Assembly (NCBI GenBank): GCA_934463165.1
Contig: CAKSJG010000003.1
Span: forward strand, 62,001 to 126,000
Direction: 5' to 3'
DNA length: 64,000 bases
From: an uncultured Clostridia bacterium
GTDB taxonomy: Bacteria; Bacillota; Clostridia; UMGS1810
The notes beneath the pieces are model-generated. The model ran no database searches and was not told the DNA's origin. It saw only the letters and a list, made by a program, of their open reading frames with translations. Each line of letters starts with the position of its first letter. The stretch's first letter is position 1. Shown one piece after another: positions 42,566 through 51,430 of the stretch. A program made the translations under genes and the position numbers.

Positions 42566-43243
42566 TTGAAAGAAGAATTAAGTTTGGCAAGGGTTCTTGA
42601 AATAATACTTAAGCTATGGTGGCTTGTTCTTATTTTTGCCGTTGCGGTTGCATTTATAGCTTTTTCCGTAAGTAAATTTTTTATGACGCCGAAATATACC
42701 TCAAAGGCAAAGGTTTATGTTGACGGTTCACAGCATTCCACAGGCGGAGTAAATTATAACGACCTTACGACAAATGCAAGACTTGTCAGCACTTATATTG
42801 AAATTCTGTGCAGTGATTCGGCTCTTGACAGAGTTGCTGCCGACTGCGGTTACGATAATGTTACCGGAGATAAGATAAAGAGCAATATAACGATGAATTC
42901 GGCAAATGAAACAGAGGTTCTTGAAATTAATTATAATGACATTACTCCAGAAAAGTCGAGAGATATTCTTCAGACTCTTTTGTATAATGCTCAGGATGAG
43001 GTAAGCAAGGTTATCAGCGGATGTAAAGTAATGATAGTTGACAACGCAAGTCTGCCGACAACCACATCGTCTCCGAATGTTAAACAAAACACATTTATTG
43101 GTTTGTTCCTCGGTGTTGTTCTGGGTGTTGCCGTGGTATTTATAAAAGAACTTATAGATACCAGAGTCAAGGATTATGATGACTTAAAAAGCAGATATAA
43201 TATTGCGGTTTTGGGTATAATTCCAAATCTGGACAGTGAATGA
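42566..43243 (+). CDS. Wzz/CapA-type polysaccharide co-polymerase and kinase modulator
   Basis: 225 residues from TTG 42566 preceded by GGGGTG; a GTG three codons earlier overlaps that site. Two membrane helices (about 17-40 and 170-192) flank an extracytoplasmic region, the Wzz layout. In Gram-positive bacteria this protein activates the separate cytoplasmic tyrosine kinase encoded next to it. The second-helix region contains LPTTTSSPNVKQNTFIGLFL, the proline-rich Wzz motif. No polysaccharide biosynthesis gene is close by. Confidence 0.88.
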   Translation: MKEELSLARVLEIILKLWWLVLIFAVAVAFIAFSVSKFFMTPKYTSKAKVYVDGSQHSTGGVNYNDLTTNARLVSTYIEILCSDSALDRVAADCGYDNVTGDKIKSNITMNSANETEVLEINYNDITPEKSRDILQTLLYNAQDEVSKVISGCKVMIVDNASLPTTTSSPNVKQNTFIGLFLGVVLGVAVVFIKELIDTRVKDYDDLKSRYNIAVLGIIPNLDSE

Positions 43244-43271
43244 TTAAATTTATTTGAAAGAAGTTACGGTT

Positions 43272-44159
43272 ATGAAAATAAAAAAAAGAATCAAAAATGT
43301 TAATATCAGTTCCGACAATCAGAATTTGGTTGAAAGAGCAAGCAGCCAGAAAAGAATATTGAACGAGGATACCGCATTTGAAATAATAGAGGCATACAAA
43401 GCGGCACGTACCAATATTATGTTTTCATTAAACGGTGAAAGCGGCTGCAAAAAGATAATTATAACTTCACCGACATCCGGTGAGGGAAAAACCACAACAT
43501 GCATTAATCTTGCAATGACATTTGCGCAGACGGACGCAAAGGTTCTTGTTATGGATTCGGATCTCAGGGCACCGAGAGTACACAGATATATGAAGCTTGA
43601 AAACGACAACGGGCTTTCAAACGTTCTTGCGGGATTTTCAAGCTTAAATGACTGCATACATACGGATGTACTTCCGAATCTGGACTGTCTTACATCCGGA
43701 GCAATTCCTCCGAATCCGGTCGAACTTTTGTCATCGGAAAAAATGCTTGAGGTATTTGCCGAGCTTGAAAGTAAATACGAATATATTTTTATCGATACGC
43801 CTCCGCTTAATATAGTTACGGAAGCGCTTATACTTTCAAAGCATACCACGGGAGTAATTCTTGTTACGAGGCAGAAATATTCTATATATAAAATGATAGA
43901 AAGAAGCATTAATTCTCTGAATTTTGCCGGAGCAAAAATTCTCGGCTTCATACTCAATGATGCCAATGATGATAAATATGTATACGGCGGATATAAAATA
44001 AACAGCAGCTACCGTTACGGAGGAAAACGCAGTAAATATGTTAGATACGGCTATTTCAGCAGCGATCATAAAAAAAGCGTAAAGAACAGGACGGAATCCG
44101 CAGAAAAGGACGCAGAATCCGAAAAAAATAAAAAAGCGGAAAAAAGCAGAAATAAGTGA
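43272..44159 (+). CDS. Bacterial tyrosine kinase CpsD/CapB
   Basis: 295 residues from ATG 43272 (GAAAGAAG eight bases upstream). The BY-kinase fold has a Walker A TSPTSGEGKTTTCINLA, Walker A' VLVMDSDLRAPRVH, and Walker B EYIFIDTPPLNIVTEAL. The C-terminal tail carries a tyrosine cluster (KYVYGGYKINSSYRYGGKRS, then YVRYGYFSS) for autophosphorylation, followed by a long charged tail. It controls capsule or exopolysaccharide assembly with the neighbouring CapA-like protein and is reversed by the PHP phosphatase encoded next. Confidence 0.94.
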   Translation: MKIKKRIKNVNISSDNQNLVERASSQKRILNEDTAFEIIEAYKAARTNIMFSLNGESGCKKIIITSPTSGEGKTTTCINLAMTFAQTDAKVLVMDSDLRAPRVHRYMKLENDNGLSNVLAGFSSLNDCIHTDVLPNLDCLTSGAIPPNPVELLSSEKMLEVFAELESKYEYIFIDTPPLNIVTEALILSKHTTGVILVTRQKYSIYKMIERSINSLNFAGAKILGFILNDANDDKYVYGGYKINSSYRYGGKRSKYVRYGYFSSDHKKSVKNRTESAEKDAESEKNKKAEKSRNK

Positions 44160-44181
44160 TAAACGCGGGCGGTGGTTATAA

Positions 44182-44916
44182 ATGCAGATTGATAAAATTA
44201 AAATTATTGATTTTCATTCTCATATATTGCCGGGCATTGATGACGGTTCCGACAGCGTTGAAACATCAAAAGAAATGCTGTGTTCATTAAAAGAACAGGG
44301 TGTTGATACAGTGGTTGCAACTCCGCATTATTATAACTTTCGCGGCAGTATAGAACAGTTTCTTGAAAACAGAAAAAATGCATACGACAATCTCAGTGCA
44401 TACCTCGGATCGGCAGAATGTGATGTGCCTGACTTGCTGCTCGGAGCGGAAGTCAGGTTATATCCCGATCTTTGGCGCGAAGAAAATCTCGATGCTCTTT
44501 GCATAGAAAAAACAAAAACGATTCTTATTGAGATGCCTTATGAAAAATGGAGCGATTGGATGATAAACGCCGTGTATGCTGTAATCTCAAAGGGGTATCG
44601 CGTTGTGCTCGCGCATCTGGAGAGGTATGACGGTCTCGTGGATAAAAAAAGGATTTTTCAGGGTCTGCTCGAAATGGATGTTTATGTTCAGTGTAACACG
44701 GAGTCGTTTATAACATTTTCAAAAAGGCATATACTGAAAAAATTAATTAAAACCGGGAGAATTACGGTCATAGGCACGGATTGCCATAATATGGATACGA
44801 GGCGCCCTTACATGCGGAGAGCTCTTGAAAAAATCGAAAAGAAATACGGCAATGATATTATATGCGATTTAATGCAAAATGCCGAATTTTTAACAAAACC
44901 GCTCATAAAAAAATGA
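44182..44916 (+). CDS. PHP-type protein tyrosine phosphatase CpsB/YwqE
   Basis: 244 residues. A metal-dependent PHP hydrolase that dephosphorylates the BY-kinase. The opening motif DFHSHILPGIDDGS, then VATPHYYNF, EVRLYPDL, VLAHLERYDG and IGTDCHNM, gives the histidines and aspartates that bind two or three metals. It follows the kinase by 22 bases, as in streptococcal cps loci. A terminator after it closes the module. Confidence 0.94.
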   Translation: MQIDKIKIIDFHSHILPGIDDGSDSVETSKEMLCSLKEQGVDTVVATPHYYNFRGSIEQFLENRKNAYDNLSAYLGSAECDVPDLLLGAEVRLYPDLWREENLDALCIEKTKTILIEMPYEKWSDWMINAVYAVISKGYRVVLAHLERYDGLVDKKRIFQGLLEMDVYVQCNTESFITFSKRHILKKLIKTGRITVIGTDCHNMDTRRPYMRRALEKIEKKYGNDIICDLMQNAEFLTKPLIKK

Positions 44917-44932
44917 ATATGTATTTAAATTT

Positions 44933-44969
44933 ATCTCTGTGCAATATAATTGTACAGAGATATTTTTTT
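44933..44969 (+). terminator. Terminator after the kinase/phosphatase module
   Basis: ATCTCTGT (44933-44940) pairs with ACAGAGAT (44954-44961), with extra pairs toward the loop, then a seven-T run. It lies just upstream of the spmA ribosome binding site. Confidence 0.85.
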
Positions 44970-44984
44970 GAAAAGGGGCTTTAT

Positions 44985-45566
44985 ATGATAGGTTATGTCT
45001 GGTCGGGTATGCTTGTTGCCGCGTTTGTTTTCGGCATTTTTTCGGGTTCGGGGGCAGAAGTCGGAACAGCTGTTATGAATTCGGCTCCCGACTGTGTGAG
45101 CTTTATTCTGAAAATAGGTGCATTTATGATAATGTGGTCCGGTTTTATGAACATAGCCGAAAAAAGCGGAATTACAGCAAAGCTTTCACACATATTTTCT
45201 CCGATTATAAGATTGGTTTTCAGCGGTGTAAAAAAAGATTCGAAAGAAGAAAGACTGATATGTTCAAACATAACGGCAAATATGCTCGGGCTTTCCAATG
45301 CTGCAACACCGCTCGGAATATCCGCAATGAAAAAACTCTCCGAAAAGTCGAGAGACGGCATAGCAACGGACGCAATGTGTATGCTTGCGGTTATAAACAG
45401 CGCTTCGCTGCAGATAGTCCCGTCAACGCTGATTGCCCTTCGGGAAACCGCCGGGAGCATTAACCCCGGTGAAATAACGGTTCCGATTTGGATTGCATCG
45501 CTTATAACCGTAACTTTGGCGGTGTTTATAACAAAAATATGTGAAAGGCGTGCCGCATATGCTTGA
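44985..45566 (+). CDS. spmA: Spore maturation protein A (nucleoside-recognition/Gate family)
   Basis: 193 residues from ATG 44985 with AAAAGGGG; longer frames run through the terminator. Five or so membrane helices. FSGSGAEVGTAVMNSAPDCV, MWSGFMNIAEKSGITAKLS, and GLSNAATPLGISAMKKLSEK are typical of SpmA. SpmA and SpmB are needed for proper dehydration and heat resistance of the spore core. It overlaps spmB by 8 bases. Confidence 0.94.
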   Translation: MIGYVWSGMLVAAFVFGIFSGSGAEVGTAVMNSAPDCVSFILKIGAFMIMWSGFMNIAEKSGITAKLSHIFSPIIRLVFSGVKKDSKEERLICSNITANMLGLSNAATPLGISAMKKLSEKSRDGIATDAMCMLAVINSASLQIVPSTLIALRETAGSINPGEITVPIWIASLITVTLAVFITKICERRAAYA

Positions 45567-46080
45567 TATAGGAAAATATGTTATACCGCTTATGATGGCA
45601 TTTACGGTAATTTATGCTGCGATTCACGGTATTAATGTTTATTCTGCTTTTATTGAGGGCATAAAAAAAGGTATTGAATCCGTATGGGGTATTTTTCCGA
45701 CTCTTTTTGCGCTTTTTATATCAGTTGCCGCGCTGCGTGCAAGCGGTTTTATAGATTTTCTGACGAATATTATAAAACCGTTTACCGATTTTATTCATTT
45801 TCCGTCGGAGCTTGTCGGCTTCGCGCTTTTGCGTCCGGTTTCAGGCAGCGGTTCTCTCGCGGTAGCCGCAGATATATTTTCTGCATGCGGAGCGGATTCA
45901 TTTGTCGGGAGAGCTGCATCGGTAATGATGGGTTCAAGCGAAACAACATTTTATACCGTATCCGTTTATTTTGCGGCAACGGGTATAAAAAACATAAGAT
46001 ATACGCTCAAATGCGCACTTATCGCAGATTTAATAAGCACAACGGTAAGTATTATCGTATGCGCGTTTTATTTTGGATAG
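45559..46080 (+). CDS. spmB: Spore maturation protein B
   Basis: 173 residues from ATG 45559, overlapping spmA. A membrane protein with about five helices and a Gate domain: SVWGIFPTLFALFISVAALR, LLRPVSGSGSLAVAADIFSA, SFVGRAASVMMGSSETTFYT and YFAATGIKNIRYTLKCALIA are characteristic of SpmB. It works with SpmA late in sporulation. The stop is 4 bases from the convergent stop of the next gene. Confidence 0.95.
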   Translation: MLDIGKYVIPLMMAFTVIYAAIHGINVYSAFIEGIKKGIESVWGIFPTLFALFISVAALRASGFIDFLTNIIKPFTDFIHFPSELVGFALLRPVSGSGSLAVAADIFSACGADSFVGRAASVMMGSSETTFYTVSVYFAATGIKNIRYTLKCALIADLISTTVSIIVCAFYFG

Positions 46081-46084
46081 AGTA

Positions 46085-46516
46085 TTATTTCGGATTTATT
46101 TTGAAAAGCAGCATTCCTCCTATCATTATTGCAAGACCGACATATTTGTTCCAGCCGAACAAGACCTTTCCGGAATCCATTATGCCGAATGCGTCAATAA
46201 GCGCGGCACAAAGCAGCTGCGCAATTAAGATTGTCGATATTGCAATTGTCGGGCTTAGTGATTTTACCGACAGCATAACCGTAATTGTTATTGCAATACC
46301 GAATGCTCCGCCGAGAAGATACAGAGGTCTTACCTCTGAAAATGCAGTAAAATTAAGCTTTTTTACAAAAAGAAGAGCAACAAGAGAAAGTATCAGTGCT
46401 GTTGCCTGTACATAAGCATTTGAAAGAAAAAGTCCGGTTTTTTCGGATAATCTTGTGTTCATGACTCCCTGTATACTCATAAAAGCGCCGGCAATAACGG
46501 CAAATATATATCCCAT
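46085..46516 (-). CDS. DMT superfamily transporter, YdcZ (DUF606) type
   Basis: 143 residues with about five membrane helices, the length of the half-size YdcZ proteins that work as dimers. MGYIFAVIAGAFMSIQGVMN and the C-terminal KYVGLAIMIGGMLLF fit the family. Substrate unknown. CGGAGG precedes the ATG. It is a lone leftward gene in a rightward stretch, convergent with spmB and divergent from the TrmH gene. Confidence 0.88.
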   Translation of the reverse strand: MGYIFAVIAGAFMSIQGVMNTRLSEKTGLFLSNAYVQATALILSLVALLFVKKLNFTAFSEVRPLYLLGGAFGIAITITVMLSVKSLSPTIAISTILIAQLLCAALIDAFGIMDSGKVLFGWNKYVGLAIMIGGMLLFKINPK

Positions 46517-46684
46517 ATAAAATTCCTCCGTTAAATATACATTTTGTTTTTCGCAGTTATCAATATTATTTCTTTTTTAATAAAATTAATACATAAATCC
46601 AATTTTCTCTTGTGCTAATTTTGTTTTTGTAGTATAATATATTATAATGCAAAGAATATGTATATTAGGTTTGGATGGAATAAT

Positions 46685-47464
46685 ATGGATTCAGTTATAC
46701 AAAGTACGGCCAATTCCGTGTATAAACATGTGAAGAAATTGCTCACGGGGCACGGACGGAGAAAAAATTCACAATACATTGCAGAGGGTGTCCGTTCTGT
46801 GACAGATACTTTGAAAAACGGGTGTAATGTTGAATTTGTCGTTCTTTCGGAAAATGTCGAATATGATTTGTCCCTATACGGCGTTAAGGTATACCGCTTT
46901 TCGAATAAGCTTTTTGATGATGTGAGGTCCACGGTAAATTCACAGGGCATAATTGCCGTCGTAAATTATGAGTTCCCGGAGGTCGGGAGCATGAACAGTG
47001 AAAATCTCAAAAAAATTATTTATCTGGACCGTATAACCGATCCGGGAAATATGGGGACGATAATCCGCTCCGCTGATGCGTTCGGAATGGATGCCGTTAT
47101 AGTATCAAAGGGATGTGTTGATATTTTCAGCCCGAAGGTTGTCAGATCTACCATGGCAAGCATGCAAAGCATTGCAATATATTCCGACGATACCGACGCG
47201 GCTGTACTCGGCAGCTTGTCGTCAAAGGGATTTCGCATTGTCGGAACGTTTCCACGCGCCGAAGCAGACTCATACAATGCCGATTTCGGTGAAAAAACAG
47301 TCATAGTTATAGGCAATGAGGCAAACGGAATAGGAGAAAACGCCGGGAGTTACTGTGATCTTAAGGTTACGGTGCCGATGAGCGGAAATGCGGAGTCGCT
47401 TAACGCGGCAACCGCCGCCACGGTTGTTATGTATGAACTGAACAGAAATTATACTAAGCAGTGA
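46685..47464 (+). CDS. TrmH/SpoU family RNA 2'-O-methyltransferase
   Basis: 259 residues from ATG 46685; a start nine codons upstream (46658) is possible, and neither has an ideal ribosome binding site. The N-terminal substrate-binding domain (about 5-90, HGRRKNSQYIAEGVRSV) is followed by the SPOUT domain with its three motifs: LDRITDPGNMGTIIRSADAF, IVIGNEANGIGE, and VPMSGNAESLNAATAATVVM. Such enzymes methylate ribose in rRNA or tRNA using SAM. The stop is close to the cdaA start, so it leads into the c-di-AMP operon. Confidence 0.92.
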   Translation: MDSVIQSTANSVYKHVKKLLTGHGRRKNSQYIAEGVRSVTDTLKNGCNVEFVVLSENVEYDLSLYGVKVYRFSNKLFDDVRSTVNSQGIIAVVNYEFPEVGSMNSENLKKIIYLDRITDPGNMGTIIRSADAFGMDAVIVSKGCVDIFSPKVVRSTMASMQSIAIYSDDTDAAVLGSLSSKGFRIVGTFPRAEADSYNADFGEKTVIVIGNEANGIGENAGSYCDLKVTVPMSGNAESLNAATAATVVMYELNRNYTKQ

Positions 47465-47474
47465 GGTGAAGCAT

Positions 47475-48329
47475 ATGGGCAGTTTTTTTACAACACTTTT
47501 CAACAATCTGAAAATTGTCAGAGTACGTGATTTTATAGATATAGCTATTGTTGCTTTTGCGATATACAAGGGAATATCTCTTTTCCGCGAAACACGCGCA
47601 TCAAAGCTTATAAAGGGAATACTTGTGCTTATAATATTCACGCAGATTGCACGGGTAATGCAGCTTAACACCGTTAATTTTATTTTGGAAAATACGCTTC
47701 AGATAGGTCTTATTGCCATACTTATCGTTTTTCAGCCGGAGCTAAGACGCGCGCTTGAAAAAGTTGGTACGGCATCTATTAAGAAGATTATTAAAATCAA
47801 TGACGATTCCGAAGAAAATGATATCGGAGAAGTTTGCCGCGCCGTGTCAAAGCTTGCATCGTCAAAAACCGGTGCGCTTATTATCATAGAGAGAACAACA
47901 AAGCTCGGCGATATTATGTCAAGCGGAATTATTATAGATTCAAAAATATCCGAGGGGCTGCTTATAAATATATTTGTTCCCAATACTCCCCTGCATGACG
48001 GTGCGGTTGTAATCGGAGATAACAGAATAAAAGCCGCGGCATGCTTTTTGCCTCTTACACAGGATAATACACTCAGCAAAGAACTCGGAACGCGCCACAG
48101 GGCGGCTGTCGGAATATCGGAGGTTGCCGATTGCCTTGCAATAGTGGTATCCGAGGAGACGGGAAAAATATCACTTGCTCATAACGGTAAAATATACCGC
48201 GATTTTACGGGTGCGTCTCTTCATAAAAAGATAAATGAATTTATGGAAAGCGACAGGGATAATCTTACGGATAACCTCAAAAAGATAAAGAAAGACAGAA
48301 TACTATCGAGGACGGTGAAGAAGAAATGA
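47475..48329 (+). CDS. cdaA: Diadenylate cyclase CdaA
   Basis: 284 residues from ATG 47475 with GAGGTG overlapping the trmH stop. CdaA makes c-di-AMP from two ATP at the membrane. Three N-terminal helices (about 20-95) precede the DAC domain: catalytic DGAVVIGDNRIKAAACFLPL and RHRAAVGISEVADCLAIVVS carry the DGA and RHR motifs. c-di-AMP controls potassium and osmolyte balance. The order cdaA-cdaR-glmM is conserved across Firmicutes. A receptor, DarA, is encoded at 29.8 kb. Confidence 0.97.
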   Translation: MGSFFTTLFNNLKIVRVRDFIDIAIVAFAIYKGISLFRETRASKLIKGILVLIIFTQIARVMQLNTVNFILENTLQIGLIAILIVFQPELRRALEKVGTASIKKIIKINDDSEENDIGEVCRAVSKLASSKTGALIIIERTTKLGDIMSSGIIIDSKISEGLLINIFVPNTPLHDGAVVIGDNRIKAAACFLPLTQDNTLSKELGTRHRAAVGISEVADCLAIVVSEETGKISLAHNGKIYRDFTGASLHKKINEFMESDRDNLTDNLKKIKKDRILSRTVKKK

Positions 48330-49354
48330 GAGATTTTTTTAAAAGCAAAACTTTTTCCGTTATTTTTTCCGTTCTTTCGGCAATTATCCTTTGGATATAT
48401 GTTGTGTATGAGGTGGATCCCAGCTATGATATAAAGGTTTCGGATGTCAATATAAAATGTATAAACGAAAGTGATCTTTTCACTAACGGCAGTCTCGCCG
48501 TCACGGGACGGTACGAAGACCTTCTTAAAGGAGGATGCACCGTCAGCGTAAAGGTAAAGGGAAAGAGAAATATTGTTTCCTCGGTAAGTGAAAAAAACCT
48601 TACCTGCACATTGGATATGGTTACGGTTACAAAAACCGGTTCATACTCGATAAAACCCAATGTCGAATCCGATATATCCGGAGTGGAAATAGCCGGAATA
48701 GAGCCGAAGAAGATAGATATAAATGTTGAAAAAGTGGAGCAAAAGGACATTGAAGTTAAAGTAAAAACAATGGGAACTTTGCCAGTGGGATATACTATTG
48801 AAAACTTGAAAAATCAGAACTCAACCGTCAAAATAACGGGATCTCACTCGGAACTTGAAAAAATTGACCATGCGGAGGTTGTTCTTGACTACAGCGCATT
48901 GGAAACTAACGATTCGGAAAAAAGCTGCAAAATATTCTTTTATGATAAGAGCGGCGAATCGGTTAATGATGCAAAATTCACAAAAACTATAAATTATGCC
49001 AAACTGACATTCGGTCTTTATACAACAAGGGAAATAACCGTTGTTCTCATGCCGAAATACGATAATGAGATAAAAACCAATCAGCACGGTCAGAACGTTG
49101 AACTCTCCGTTTCGGGAAACGGCACAAAAACATCTGACGGCGGGTTGGAAATGAAAGTGAAGGTCAAGGGAACACAATCGGCAATTATTAAATACACCGA
49201 GGATAAAAGAACGGTGTATACCGATTCAATAAATGTATCTAAAATATTCGCGGATACAACGCTTGAAGATATAAGTGCGGCTCAGCTTGCAAACGGCATG
49301 GAATATGTAAGTGTGCCTAAGGTCACCGTGAATGCTAAAATTCAGACAGAATAA
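48326..49354 (+). CDS. cdaR: CdaA regulatory protein CdaR (YbbR repeats)
   Basis: 342 residues. An N-terminal helix (TFSVIFSVLSAIILWIYVVY) anchors the protein outside the membrane, followed by YbbR-type beta repeats, seen at V-x-KGKRNIV, VKVKTMGTLPVGY and VKVKGTQSAI. CdaR binds CdaA and tunes its activity, usually by inhibition. It overlaps cdaA by four bases (ATGA), so the two are translated together. Confidence 0.94.
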   Translation: MRDFFKSKTFSVIFSVLSAIILWIYVVYEVDPSYDIKVSDVNIKCINESDLFTNGSLAVTGRYEDLLKGGCTVSVKVKGKRNIVSSVSEKNLTCTLDMVTVTKTGSYSIKPNVESDISGVEIAGIEPKKIDINVEKVEQKDIEVKVKTMGTLPVGYTIENLKNQNSTVKITGSHSELEKIDHAEVVLDYSALETNDSEKSCKIFFYDKSGESVNDAKFTKTINYAKLTFGLYTTREITVVLMPKYDNEIKTNQHGQNVELSVSGNGTKTSDGGLEMKVKVKGTQSAIIKYTEDKRTVYTDSINVSKIFADTTLEDISAAQLANGMEYVSVPKVTVNAKIQTE

Positions 49355-49366
49355 AAATTATACAGG

Positions 49367-49410
49367 AAGGAGAGTTTCGTTCCCTCTTTGAGGAACGGAC
49401 AAGATTAAAT
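49367..49410 (+). promoter_or_regulatory. glmM leader: ribosome binding site separated from the start by a hairpin
   Basis: The only good Shine-Dalgarno match is AAGGAGAG at 49367-49374, 36 bases before the ATG. Between them CGTTCC and GGAACG (49378-49397) form a small stem. Folding this would bring the site near the start codon. No other start codon in frame lies closer. Confidence 0.5.
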
Positions 49411-50760
49411 ATGGCCAGATTATTCGGAACAGACGGAGTCAGAGGAGTAGCAAATACAGAGCTTGATTCCGCTCTTGCTTTTAAACTCGGACAGGCAGGT
49501 GCGCTTGTATTAACTGAGAACTGTAAAACAGCGCCGAGGATACTCGTAGGAAGAGACACAAGAATTTCGGGAGATATGCTTGAAGCCGCACTTTCGGCGG
49601 GCTTTTGCTCTGTCGGTGCGCAGGTTGTATCGGTAGGTATAATTCCCACTCCCGCAGTTGCTTATCTTGTCAGGAAATACAAAATGGATGCCGGTGTTGT
49701 TATTTCGGCATCGCACAACTCCATGGAATATAACGGAATAAAATTTTTCGGCGGTGAGGGTTATAAACTCAGCGATGATACAGAGGATAAAATTGAAGAA
49801 TATGTAACCGGCAAAAAAGAAATGCCGCCTTTAAAATCGGGAGCCGCTCTCGGAAAAATCACCCGTACGCATACAGGGCTCAGAGACTATGTGGATTTTG
49901 TCAAATCTACGGCAAACACAAATTTTGCAGGGCTTAAAATTGCCGTTGACTGCGCAAACGGCGCATCATACGAAAGCGTTAAGCTTGTTCTTAAAGAACT
50001 CGGCGCCGACGTTGAAATAATAAACAACATTCCCAACGGAATTAACATTAACGATAATTGCGGATCAACACATATGGACGGAATCTGTAAATTCACCAAG
50101 GAACATAACTGTGATCTGGGTCTCGCGCTTGACGGCGACGCCGACCGTTTGCTTGCCGTTGATGAAAACGGTAATCCTGTTGACGGTGATAAAATCATGG
50201 CGGTTTGCGCCTCATATCTTAAAAAACACGGAAAGCTCTCGGGCAATAAGGTTGTTGCGACGGTTATGAGCAATCTCGGATTCTTTAACGCGCTCGATTC
50301 CATGGGAATCGGCTATGAACAGACAAAAGTCGGAGACAGATATGTTCTTGAAAATATGCTTAAAAACGGATATTCCATAGGCGGAGAACAGTCCGGACAC
50401 ATTATTTTTCTTGAACACAATACTACCGGAGACGGCCTTGTTACGGCTGTTCAGCTTATATGTGCACTTAAGGAAAGCCAAAAGAAGATGTCGGATTTTG
50501 TATCCGTTGTAAAAATTCTTCCGCAGGTTCTTGTAAACGCCAAGATAAAAAATGAGTATAAAACAACATATATGAATGTGAAAGAAATTGCCGATGCAAT
50601 CGAAAATATTGAAAGCAAGTTCAACGGCAGCGGCAGAGTTCTTATCCGTCCGTCGGGAACAGAGCCGCTTGTCAGGGTCATGATCGAGGGAACGGATATT
50701 GATGAGCTAAACGATGCCGCACATTCGCTTGCAAATTTAATTGAAGAAAAATTGGGATGA
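49411..50760 (+). CDS. glmM: Phosphoglucosamine mutase GlmM
   Basis: 449 residues. GlmM converts glucosamine-6-phosphate to glucosamine-1-phosphate for UDP-GlcNAc and so peptidoglycan; it is also a known brake on CdaA. The conserved start is MARLFGTDGVRGVAN. The active-site serine is in VISASHNSMEYNGIKFF near residue 100, the metal loop is LALDGDADRLLAVDENG, the sugar-binding loop is GGEQSGHIIF, and the phosphate-binding loop is RPSGTEPLVRVM. It follows cdaR by 56 bases with an unusual leader. Confidence 0.97.
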   Translation: MARLFGTDGVRGVANTELDSALAFKLGQAGALVLTENCKTAPRILVGRDTRISGDMLEAALSAGFCSVGAQVVSVGIIPTPAVAYLVRKYKMDAGVVISASHNSMEYNGIKFFGGEGYKLSDDTEDKIEEYVTGKKEMPPLKSGAALGKITRTHTGLRDYVDFVKSTANTNFAGLKIAVDCANGASYESVKLVLKELGADVEIINNIPNGININDNCGSTHMDGICKFTKEHNCDLGLALDGDADRLLAVDENGNPVDGDKIMAVCASYLKKHGKLSGNKVVATVMSNLGFFNALDSMGIGYEQTKVGDRYVLENMLKNGYSIGGEQSGHIIFLEHNTTGDGLVTAVQLICALKESQKKMSDFVSVVKILPQVLVNAKIKNEYKTTYMNVKEIADAIENIESKFNGSGRVLIRPSGTEPLVRVMIEGTDIDELNDAAHSLANLIEEKLG

Positions 50761-50764
50761 TGAT

Positions 50765-51400
50765 ATGACAAAAAAAGAAGTTGTTGCGGGGATTCGTGAA
50801 ATTTTTGATGTATGCTACAAGGATGCCGAATGTTCTTTGGATTTTAAAACGCCTCATGAACTTCTTGTTTCGGTTCAGCTTTCGGCTCAGTGTACGGATG
50901 CCAGAGTGAACATCGTTACAAAGGATTTGTTTAAGAGATATAAATCGGTTTATGATTTTGCGTCTGCCGATTTTGATGAATTGTGCGAATATATAAAACC
51001 ATGCGGTTTTTTTAGAAGTAAGGCAAAAAATATAATATCGTCATCGTGTGATATTGTTGAAAAATTCGGCGCAAATGTTCCCGATAATATGGACGATCTG
51101 CTTTTGCTGGCGGGAGTCGGCAGAAAGACGGCTAATCTTATACTCGGCGATGTTTACGGTAAGCCCGGGTTGGTTATAGACACACATGCAATAAGACTTA
51201 CTAACAGAATCGGTCTTGTTAAAGAAAAAAATCCTGTTAAAATAGAATTTGCCCTTCAGAAGATTGTTCCCGATGACTATAAAACGCGGTTTTGTCATCA
51301 GCTTGTTTATCACGGCAGAGCAGTATGCAGAGCGCAGAAACCCGATTGCGGTAATTGTTTGATTGCGCATTTATGCAAGAAGGTCGGTATAAAAAAATAG
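50765..51400 (+). CDS. nth: Endonuclease III
   Basis: 211 residues from ATG 50765, four bases after the glmM stop. A DNA glycosylase/AP lyase that removes oxidised pyrimidines. The helix-hairpin-helix LLLLAGVGRKTANLILGDVY holds the catalytic lysine, the catalytic aspartate lies in LVIDTHAIRLTNRIG, and the [4Fe-4S] cluster cysteines are CRAQKPDCGNCLIAHLC (C-x6-C-x2-C-x5-C). Opening motif LLVSVQLSAQCTDARVN is standard. Confidence 0.96.
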   Translation: MTKKEVVAGIREIFDVCYKDAECSLDFKTPHELLVSVQLSAQCTDARVNIVTKDLFKRYKSVYDFASADFDELCEYIKPCGFFRSKAKNIISSSCDIVEKFGANVPDNMDDLLLLAGVGRKTANLILGDVYGKPGLVIDTHAIRLTNRIGLVKEKNPVKIEFALQKIVPDDYKTRFCHQLVYHGRAVCRAQKPDCGNCLIAHLCKKVGIKK

Positions 51401-51430
51401 TTTTGTGTTTTTCGTTCGGAGGCTGATTTT

